A model generated the notes under the pieces. The model was given only the letters and a program-made list of their open reading frames with translations, was not told the origin of the DNA and did no database searches. A program made the position numbers and the translations under genes. A stretch of 54,495 nt of DNA from a virus. Position 1 is the stretch's first letter, and the number at the start of each line of letters is the position of its first letter. Below, one piece after another: positions 9,399 through 18,100 of this stretch. The stretch covers positions 1 to 54,495 of the IMG/VR virus record IMGVR_UViG_3300021375_000035. One strand, 5' to 3'.

Positions 9399-12227
9399 TT
9401 ATACACCCATCTTTCCACTGTAAAATGGTACTGCATATTTCTTTAGTCCTCCACCTTTCTTACGTGTTATTTGCACATTAGAACCTGGATAACCTGGTAA
9501 ACCATTTGTCATTGCTTCATTTCTTCCAACAGTCAAATCAGAATTTAATGTTTGACCTGCACCAAGACTACCCCAAACTTTAAGAGCTTCTGTCATATCA
9601 AGTTCTTGATCAGGAAAATCTGCTTTTAGGTCTGTATAAAAATCTTTAAAATCATCTATTTTAGGTTTTTGTGAATCTTTATATAACTGTCTACCATTAT
9701 CTCCCCACTCTACTCTACCAGCTCTTTGTGGATTTATATCATAATAACTGTATAAATCATTTAAATTTGCTGTGTTAGCGGCATTAGTAATACCTGCATT
9801 ATATAATTCATTTGCTTTTGCTGTTTTCCAATTAGAAAAGTTTTGTGCATTTTGCAAACTTGTTATAGTATCATCGTATAGTTTAGTATCTTTAGCTGCA
9901 TTTCTAACATCAACTTGTAAATCTAATTGAGGTTGTAATGTAGCTACTTGATTCATAGTCCTAACATTATTAGTATTGACTTGATTAATAGCTTTAGCAT
10001 TTTGATCCATTGTTTTTCCAAATACATTGCTCCCTGCTAAAGCTTGTGGTCCATATGATGCTAATGAATCAGCCATAGTAGCTAATGATGCATTGTTAGC
10101 ATTAACTCTTCCTGTGTAATCATCTAATACATAATCAACCTTTTGCTCTTCTAAAGTAGGTGCCCAAGGTAAAAATAACTCATCTTCAATACCCATTAAT
10201 GTATTTAGGTTATTCTCATCTTGTTTCCACCATTCTGCTTTTGCTGGTTGTTCTTCCGGAATAGTTATCTCCAACTCTTCTTTTGGTTCTTCAGGAAGAT
10301 CCATAAACTGTTCATCTTGTGATGTAAAGTCTACATCTAACCTAGGTGTGTTAAAAGTATGAAATCCTAATGCTCCATCATATCCTTCTCCTTGTACATA
10401 ACCTTCATCTCCTGGTTTCTTAAAATGTGGTACATATGGTATACCTAACTGTTCAGCTTCTTTCTTTCTAGTTTCTTCTGCTAATACCTGGAACTCTTTC
10501 CATTGTGGGTCATTTGCAGGTTTGCTATAATCAAAACCTTCAATCTGTTCAGTAACATCTCCCCATCTATTCATAAAGTCTGCTTTCCCTTCTTCAGACT
10601 TAAGCTGTGAACTACCATATGCATATATACCTGAAGATGGATCTGCTGCTATACTAGGATCATATGTGCCATCAACTACTTGATTGCTATATATAGTACC
10701 TTGTTTTGTAGGTCTATTACCACCTGAATAAATCCCAGGTCTATATGATCCAATAGGAGAGTTTTCTAGTACTTCACCTTGTGCTTGGTTATCTGCTGAT
10801 ATAACAGATGTCTCACCTGTACCAACTCCTTCAATATCTTGCACAACTACTTTTTCTGCATCTTTAAATCTTGATTGGAAAGGTTTATACGCTCTAATTT
10901 GTTTTTTACCATTTACTTCAACTACAGTTAGTTCATATCCATCTTTTCTATATTGCTCAAGTTTATTATAGTTATCTGTACCTTCTTTATATGGATTTTT
11001 AGCTTCAGATAATTTACCTGAGTTTAAGTTTACATCTTCTTTAAGATCTTCATTTACATCTGTTACAGTTCCATTGTTAACCATCTCATCAGTTACTGTT
11101 ACTGTTTCTTCTGAGTTGCTTGGTGCTTCATATCCTACTCTATACTCTTCTGGAATGTCTCCTCCGTTATTAACTTTGTTTGCCATTCTTAAAGCTTCCA
11201 TCATACTTAACGTTCTGCCATCTTCAAATACCCATTCCTTACCATCCCACGTAGGATCTTGTGCATTTTCAGGCCATTGTTGACCTTTTCCTTTTGCAAA
11301 ATCAGATGCTTTTTCACCAGCCTTTTGATAGTTTGGTAAGTTACCTCCATATTTTGCAGTTGCCATCATAGCATTGTTTGCATCAGCTAATTCCATTTGT
11401 TCAAATGATCCTGGTGCTGGAGCTTGTTGTGGTGCTTGTTGTGGTTGTTCTTGAGCTTGTGCCATAAACTGTTGCAACATCATTAGTTGCTGTTGTTGTT
11501 CTGGCGGCAATGCTGCTATAGCTTCACGTTGTGCTTGTTGTTCTGTAATCTGTTCTACTTGTGATGTAAATTGTATAGGATCTTCACCTATAGAAATTAA
11601 ATAAGGATGTGCTGCTAATGGAACACCATCAGAAAAATTCTTTTTAGATTCTTGCATATAAGCTAACTTAGATAAATCATTCATGTTTTTCTTTAACATG
11701 AGCTCTGCACTTAATGAAGATATATTATCTGCATACTGTGAATCTAATTCACCATAATAATCATTTAATCCAAATCTTTTAGACAATTTAGCAGGTGTCT
11801 TTCTATCTCCTGCTATATCTAATTCAGCCATTTCTTCTTTACCAAACTTTAATTTTGGTGTATCTGAATAGATAAATGATTGTTCTGGTAAAAACATTGG
11901 TACTCCTCCTTTACTATGTCTAGGACCCGTAATATCATAAAGACCAAATGTCCCATCATTATTTAAATCTGTTAATACAGTTTCTCCACCTTCTGCTTCT
12001 ACATTAGCATTTTCTCTAGGTACACTTGAAAGACTATATCTTACATTTTCATCTTTAGTGTTATTAAAGTTTGTGTTTCCGTAATATTGTTGTGGAGTTG
12101 TAACCAAACCATAATCAGCTTGATCACCGGTTATCATGCCACCATCTTGCATAGCCTGAACTTCTTGAACTTTGCCGTCAACTAATTCAAAACCCTTTGG
12201 TAATTTATTTATCTTAATTCTTGCCAT
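9399..12227 (-). CDS. Large Q-rich internal virion protein with 'HSKGGVPM' N-terminal domain, 942 aa
   Basis: Residues 70-130 carry the pattern 'NVEAEGGETVLTDLNNDG', 'GPRHSKGGVP' and 'SFIYSDTPKLKFG'. I recall this domain from large structural proteins of Bacteroidota phages; its function is unknown to me. A Q-rich low-complexity stretch follows around 225-275 (runs of Q, 'PEQQQQLMM'). Double-glycine signatures occur at residue 26 ('QAMQDGGMITG'), at 294 ('KYGGNLPNYQKAGE') and near the C-terminus ('RKKGGGLKKYAVPFYSGKMG'). The C-terminal third (from about 700) is rich in N, A and Q and predicted helical. The start lies 2 nt after the stop of the upstream 951-residue gene, suggesting a pair whose products act together inside the virion. 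No catalytic motif is evident. Confidence 0.85.
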   Translation of the reverse strand: MARIKINKLPKGFELVDGKVQEVQAMQDGGMITGDQADYGLVTTPQQYYGNTNFNNTKDENVRYSLSSVPRENANVEAEGGETVLTDLNNDGTFGLYDITGPRHSKGGVPMFLPEQSFIYSDTPKLKFGKEEMAELDIAGDRKTPAKLSKRFGLNDYYGELDSQYADNISSLSAELMLKKNMNDLSKLAYMQESKKNFSDGVPLAAHPYLISIGEDPIQFTSQVEQITEQQAQREAIAALPPEQQQQLMMLQQFMAQAQEQPQQAPQQAPAPGSFEQMELADANNAMMATAKYGGNLPNYQKAGEKASDFAKGKGQQWPENAQDPTWDGKEWVFEDGRTLSMMEALRMANKVNNGGDIPEEYRVGYEAPSNSEETVTVTDEMVNNGTVTDVNEDLKEDVNLNSGKLSEAKNPYKEGTDNYNKLEQYRKDGYELTVVEVNGKKQIRAYKPFQSRFKDAEKVVVQDIEGVGTGETSVISADNQAQGEVLENSPIGSYRPGIYSGGNRPTKQGTIYSNQVVDGTYDPSIAADPSSGIYAYGSSQLKSEEGKADFMNRWGDVTEQIEGFDYSKPANDPQWKEFQVLAEETRKKEAEQLGIPYVPHFKKPGDEGYVQGEGYDGALGFHTFNTPRLDVDFTSQDEQFMDLPEEPKEELEITIPEEQPAKAEWWKQDENNLNTLMGIEDELFLPWAPTLEEQKVDYVLDDYTGRVNANNASLATMADSLASYGPQALAGSNVFGKTMDQNAKAINQVNTNNVRTMNQVATLQPQLDLQVDVRNAAKDTKLYDDTITSLQNAQNFSNWKTAKANELYNAGITNAANTANLNDLYSYYDINPQRAGRVEWGDNGRQLYKDSQKPKIDDFKDFYTDLKADFPDQELDMTEALKVWGSLGAGQTLNSDLTVGRNEAMTNGLPGYPGSNVQITRKKGGGLKKYAVPFYSGKMGV

Positions 12228-12229
12228 AG

Positions 12230-15085
12230 TTATAATAATTCAATATCAGCTCCCGCTGCAATTAGTTTAGCTAACATTGTTGAATCAACATTAACTGTCA
12301 TTTCTCCTCCTTGTTGTTTTAAACCAAATAATTCCATTAAACTTGCATCATTATTTGGTTGTTTAGATTTAAGTACCTCTACAACATTATCTCCTTTACC
12401 TTTGTAAAAATTTCTTAAAAAGTCATAGCTCTGACCATTACTAGCTGGGGGAGTAGAAAAGTATGGCATTTTATTTTTCATATTAACTATCCCACTATAA
12501 TTACCTGAACCATCATTATATAAATCATCAGCAATAAATGTAACTACATCTGCGTTGTTCATCATTCTAGCTCCCATTTTGTTATTTGATTGATTAACAA
12601 AAGCTGTATCTCTTGGAGTTATATTCATTTCTTCTAAGATCTTAAGTGCACGTTTGTTTCCAACACCTTTACTTTTAAACTCTTCTAAGTACTCTTCATA
12701 ATAAGGATGATTCTTACCTGTTTCTTGGCCATCTTGTGCTTTAGCCATTTCTCTTTTAATAACTCTATCTCTATTTGCAAGATATGCTTCTGCACCTTTA
12801 GCACCTCCATAAGCCATATTACTAAGTATATTATGCTGTGCTTCAGGAGGTAAAGCTTTAAATCCAGGATTGTTAACTCCTCCACCTTCTTTGCTTAAAT
12901 ATAAACCTGTAGTTCTATCACCTTCACTACCCATTATTCCAGAGTTTACATCAAACGTTCCTCTTTTATTAAAGGCATCTGTTTTGGTTCCATAGATATT
13001 ATCTGCCACTAAATTACCTCTTAGTTCATTTTTAGCATCTCTAATATTTTTATCTTCATACCAGTCATTTATTGAATCAGCTGCTTCAAATGCAAAATTA
13101 CTTAAACTACCAAATCCTCTTGCTACATTACTATTTATTAATCTATCTGTAAAACCATCCAGACCACCATAATCTTTAGTAACTTCTGGTCCTTGTATAT
13201 CTCCATATAAATCTGCAGCAGTACGTTGTTGTGCTGGTCCTACACCTGCATCTTCAGTAGCATCTGGAGTAACATCTGGTGCAGCATCAGAATTAAAACC
13301 ATCAACATAAGCTTGATATTGTTGTGGTGCATCAGCTGTGCCTCTAGTAACAGGATCTTGTTGTACCCATTCTTGAAAACTTAATGGGCCATCATCAGCA
13401 ACAACATCACTATCCATTGGATCTGCAAAAGGAGCTCCTGTTTCTGGTGCACTAAATTGTGCTTTATATAAATCACCACCTTGTTGCATAAAAGCTGTTG
13501 CAGCTGTAACATCTCCTGCCATTAATCTTGCAAATGACATAGGGTCATCTTTAATTTTTTGTTTAGCTTTTTTAGCTCTTTTTCCAAAACCAAACAATGC
13601 TTTAGGTATTTCTGATCCATAAGCTTGAACAGTTATTTGTTCATCAATCACTTCTTGATCATCATTTCCACTTCTCATCTTTTCTCTTATGGCATCATAT
13701 GTAGCTTTTGCTGCATCACTTAAACCATCCATATTAGAATTAAACCAATTACTAAAATCTTCTTCTGCTTGTTGAATTGGTGTATTAGTAATTTCTATAG
13801 TATTATTTCTATCTGGATCATCACCTGCATTTTCCTGTACTACTGGATTACCTAATGCATCTACTTCTGGATTCTCAATATCATATTGTTTTTTCCATGC
13901 TTGTATTGCTGCTTGATTTTCATCAGATAAATCTAACTTAACATTATAGTTAGCATTAAGCTCTTTATTTATTTTATTATTAATAGTTTTATTTTTCCAA
14001 TCACGGAATGAACCATCTTTTAAACCATCTCCATCTGTATCACCAGCAAACATATCTTGATATGCATTATTTAATACATTAGCTACTTTACCTAAACTAA
14101 AATTGTTTCCTGTTTTAAAAGCATTAGGATTAAAATAATTTTTAGTAGTTAAAATTCCTTCATCTGATGTCTCAGGTTTCTTACCTCCTATGTACTGATT
14201 ATCTTGATTTGTAAGTGTAACGTTTGCTGCATCAAAAAACTGCATCAGTTGATCTTGTTGGTTCTTCTGTTCTTCTGTTAATCCAACTTCTTCTTCACCA
14301 CCACCTTGCATGTATCCCATTGAAGGATATGCATTTGACCCATAAGCCATAGTACGTGGCATATCTATTTCAGAACCACTTTGAGCTTTTGGTGGTTCAT
14401 GACCATAACCTGCATCTTTAAGTCTTAAGTGAGTAGCTACATCATTAGCTTTTATTTTTCTATCCCCTTTATACATAAAGTGTGGTTTGAACTCTTCTTG
14501 TTCACCACCTTCTTCTTTTTTCCAACCAGCTGCATTCTTTGCAAAATTAGCCATCTTAACTACAGATGGTGGGTAAGCATCAGTATTAGCCATAACCTTG
14601 TTATATGCTTCCTTAACACTCATACCACGTGCTTTAGCCCATCTAGTAAACTTACCTTTGTTTTTTGGATCTATTTCAATTCCTGACTTAGCCATTTCCA
14701 TAGGTTGTGTAGCTACTGGACCTTGTTGATTTTGTGCAAGTTCTTCATTTCTAGCTAGTTCTTGTGGATTAGCATTAACCTGTGCTGCAGTTGCAGGCTT
14801 AGGTTGTTTCATTAATCTTACATTTTCAAACAACACAGTTATATCTTCTTCTTGATAACCTCCTGTCATTAAGGCTTCAGCAATAGTTCCTTGATCTATT
14901 TGCTGTTCCATTAGGCTCATAACAATCTCTTCTGGCTTACCTCCTTGTTCAAGTGAAGTAGAAAAGTATGTAAGAATCTCTTGCACAGCAGGATCCACCT
15001 GTTGTTGTTGAGGTTGAACCATCTGCTGCATCATTGCACCACCTTGTTGTTTTACACTTTTTTTGTTTAAATTCACTTTGCTCAT
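12230..15085 (-). CDS. Large Q-rich internal virion protein with 'KGKFT..ANFA' domain, 951 aa
   Basis: The N-terminus is Q-rich ('MMQQMVQPQQQQ'). Around residues 135-190 there is a compact motif block, 'IDPKNKGKFTRWAKARGMS' followed by 'ANFAKNAAGWK', a pattern I recall from proteins of diverse large phages without a firm function. Gly/Gln signatures recur through the protein: 'VKQQGGAMMQQ', 'EPPKAQSGSEID', 'YMQGGGEEEV', 'MQQGGDLYKAQF', 'MAKAQDGQETG' and 'LKQQGGEMTVNVD' close to the end, where the last 26 residues form a small 'AKLIAAGADIELL' helix. An EF-hand-like 'DTDGDGLKDG' lies near residue 350. The ATG is preceded by an AT-rich TTTGTATATTA element only 11 nt away. It is probably an ejected or internal protein, by position and composition. 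Confidence 0.85.
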   Translation of the reverse strand: MSKVNLNKKSVKQQGGAMMQQMVQPQQQQVDPAVQEILTYFSTSLEQGGKPEEIVMSLMEQQIDQGTIAEALMTGGYQEEDITVLFENVRLMKQPKPATAAQVNANPQELARNEELAQNQQGPVATQPMEMAKSGIEIDPKNKGKFTRWAKARGMSVKEAYNKVMANTDAYPPSVVKMANFAKNAAGWKKEEGGEQEEFKPHFMYKGDRKIKANDVATHLRLKDAGYGHEPPKAQSGSEIDMPRTMAYGSNAYPSMGYMQGGGEEEVGLTEEQKNQQDQLMQFFDAANVTLTNQDNQYIGGKKPETSDEGILTTKNYFNPNAFKTGNNFSLGKVANVLNNAYQDMFAGDTDGDGLKDGSFRDWKNKTINNKINKELNANYNVKLDLSDENQAAIQAWKKQYDIENPEVDALGNPVVQENAGDDPDRNNTIEITNTPIQQAEEDFSNWFNSNMDGLSDAAKATYDAIREKMRSGNDDQEVIDEQITVQAYGSEIPKALFGFGKRAKKAKQKIKDDPMSFARLMAGDVTAATAFMQQGGDLYKAQFSAPETGAPFADPMDSDVVADDGPLSFQEWVQQDPVTRGTADAPQQYQAYVDGFNSDAAPDVTPDATEDAGVGPAQQRTAADLYGDIQGPEVTKDYGGLDGFTDRLINSNVARGFGSLSNFAFEAADSINDWYEDKNIRDAKNELRGNLVADNIYGTKTDAFNKRGTFDVNSGIMGSEGDRTTGLYLSKEGGGVNNPGFKALPPEAQHNILSNMAYGGAKGAEAYLANRDRVIKREMAKAQDGQETGKNHPYYEEYLEEFKSKGVGNKRALKILEEMNITPRDTAFVNQSNNKMGARMMNNADVVTFIADDLYNDGSGNYSGIVNMKNKMPYFSTPPASNGQSYDFLRNFYKGKGDNVVEVLKSKQPNNDASLMELFGLKQQGGEMTVNVDSTMLAKLIAAGADIELL

Positions 15086-15095
15086 ATTATATTAT

Positions 15096-15106
15096 TAATA
15101 TACAAA
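15096..15106 (-). promoter_or_regulatory. TTTGTATATTA promoter-like box
   Basis: Minus-strand TTTGTATATTA lies 11 nt before the ATG of the 951-residue gene in a 51-nt gap. It shares its core with elements at 33085-33095, 40959-40966 and 42684-42694. The short distance to the start codon makes its function uncertain. Confidence 0.3.
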
Positions 15107-15136
15107 TAATTAAGGAGATTCACTAATCTTTATGGT

Positions 15137-18100
15137 TTAAGAATTATCAATAATCTTAGTCATGATATAATTAGCAGGAGACATACCAGCAGATTTAGCT
15201 TGCTTATAATGCTTTCTGTTAAGCCTATCATGTAAATTTTTTGCAAATACTTCTCTATTAGTTCCATCATAATCTCCCATTATATAATTTTTAAATACTC
15301 CATATTCACCACCCCTTGCCATAGTTGTTACTTGAAATGGATCACTCTCATTTAAATAAGCATAACTTACAGGGAATACATCCTCTATATAGTTATTTAC
15401 TTTTGATATATACTTTTCTCCTGGTTGTTCAAGACCTGTATTTAATGCTAGTGAATATGCTACATCTCCAACCGGCCCTAAATACTTATATTTTGTAGAA
15501 CTTATATCTGCCATAGATCCTTCATACAAATCTCTAAGTGCTGCTACTTCTTCTTCAGGTGTACGGTCATCATCTACTCTACCAGTATTTATAAGTCTAT
15601 TACTACCTTGATTATATGCTAATATTGACATGTTCCTAATGTCTTGTTCTGTTAAACCTAAAGAAGGATACTGTTGAGCGTAATCTTTAAATAACTCATA
15701 GTTCTTTGTAAGTATATAAGATATTGCATCAACAGATTTATTATCATCAGATAAATCTTCTGGGCCAGTAATATTAAAATATTCTCTGGCAAAATTATCT
15801 AATGCATCATATTTTGTTTTTCCAATACCTAAAGAAATTGAACTATCTTCTCTACCTTTTAAGTCATATGCAATACCTTGAAGTCCAAAATTTTCTCCTC
15901 TTGCTTCATCAACTGTACGTGGTGCTTGTGCTCCAACTCCTGACTCAACACCAGTAATACCAAAGGTTGCAGTCTTTAACCATTCAGGATCTACAGATGA
16001 ATTTAGTATTTCAGGTATTTTAGTTGAATTATATGTTGCTCTTTTTAAAATATTATTAACTATTTCTTTTCTTTCAGGACTCAATTGTGTTCCCCATTTT
16101 CTTTCTAAGTTTGGAATAGCCATTGGGTCTATACTAACATCTTCATCACTTACCTCATATGTAGATTTTATTTCTACATCTTCATTAGGTCTTCTAATCC
16201 ATGCAGTAGTTAATTCATTATAAGGTTGTTGTATAACCTTACCGTTTACATTATGTGTTATAATAGGTATACCATCTTCATTTATATCTGATACAAAACC
16301 ACTATGTGTATTAAACGTTTTAGATCCTAATGTTTCTGCATGATGACTAGAACCTTGCCAATATATACCAACTATATCACCTACTTGATAATCACTAGCT
16401 TTAGTTTGATTCTTCTTATTCTTTTTTACTTTATTAGTAATTAGTTTAAGTTCTTCAATTGGAGTATTTTCATCTATATTTTTAAATGCTACATCATCAT
16501 ATATATTAAATATTCTTTCACTATTTTCTGCACCTTCCATAGATTCATATAAATCCCAAGCATCTTTATATTTTACACCAATAGCTTCTGTAAGAATATC
16601 ATTTCTTTCTAGAATAGTACACATACCTGCAGCACATCTTGGCTCATCTAATCTGTTAGGAATATTATTAAATACTGTTGTATTAATATCTTCATCAAAA
16701 TTATCTGTATTATATGCATCTATTGCAGCTCTAGTTTGATCACCAAACTTACCGTCAACACTAGAACCTCTCCCATTTAATAATGTAGGGCTCATGTATC
16801 CTTCTTTTATTAATCTTTCTTGTATAGATTTTACTTCATCATATGTATCTTTAGAATACTTTTTATAATATCTTGATATAGCAGTAGGATCAAGGTTACT
16901 ATCATCTACCATTGCTCTATGAGCTGCATATGTTCTATTGCCATAAATACCATCTGCACCTGTTCTGCCTATATCATATCCTTTAGCTACTAATATGTTT
17001 TGTAAATCTTGTATTTGATATTCATCTGCTTCAGCCATATCTTTCCATCCTTCTGCATAGTAATTAGATTTTTTAATAAAATCTGCTATTAATACTGGAT
17101 CTTGATATTCTACTGATAATTCTTGCATTATGTCTTGATCTTGTTGTGATGCCAATAAAATGTTTTCTATTTGTTCCTCAGTTAAATTTGGATTTTCACT
17201 AATTGCATCTAAAACATATTTAGGTATTCCTCTTTTAGTTGAATCTACATAAGTGTTATCTTGTTGTACTATAAAGTTTGTAGGATCATAATCTTCATAG
17301 TTTCCAAAAGGATTTTGAAATATAGCTGTTGCGTCTCTTGGATCATCTTCTAAAATAGGTAAAGTCTGTAAAGGCAACCTTGGTGCCCTAGGTAATGCTA
17401 CTCTAGTATTATCTTGTTGAACTACATTCACTTCTCTATTACCATTCTGACCTTTTGGTAATGAGCCACCAGCTTTATAAAACTTTCTACTTGTCTCTAA
17501 ATATTGTACTGGTGTTTTATTTTCTAAAGGTTTACCATCTTTACCTTTTGTTCTTTGATCTCCAAACAAATGTGGGTAAACTTCCTCTAAACCTTTACCA
17601 TCTCTAATTACTTCTCCAAAGTATTTTCTAGCTCCTTGTCTACCTAAAAAATTAGATAGGTTAATAATATCTTCATATGAGTAATCCCAGTTATCTCCTA
17701 GTTGGTCTTTATACTCTATAGTAAGATCATATGCATCTTTTACTAATGGTGTTACAATTGTTTGACCATTCTCATCTACAAAACCTTCATACAATCTTTT
17801 TGTAAATATATCATCTTGAGCTTTTAAATCTTTTATAAACTCATCTCTAGTTCCGTCATATAAACCTAACTTATCTAATTCAGAAAATCTTTGACCATAT
17901 AACCCAGAAGCAGTTGATTGTTTATTTTTCATTAATTTACCACCTAAGCTTTCTGCTTGAGCTACAGATTTTTTTACACCATCTAAATTTATTTCAATAT
18001 CTCTCCAACTGCCACCATCTTGAAAACTACCTCCAAGTCTTTTATAGAAGTCAGTTAGATTTTGCATAATACTTTCTGAATTGCCTATCATAGTATTATA

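Noticed and set aside
12685-12885. Minus-strand frame inside the 951-residue gene
   Set aside because: It is out of frame within a well-supported coding region and its composition (L, I, K) looks non-coding.
13999-14045. EF-hand-like 'DTDGDGLKDG' in the 951-residue protein
   Set aside because: A single short Asp-rich loop without flanking helices; not enough to claim calcium binding.
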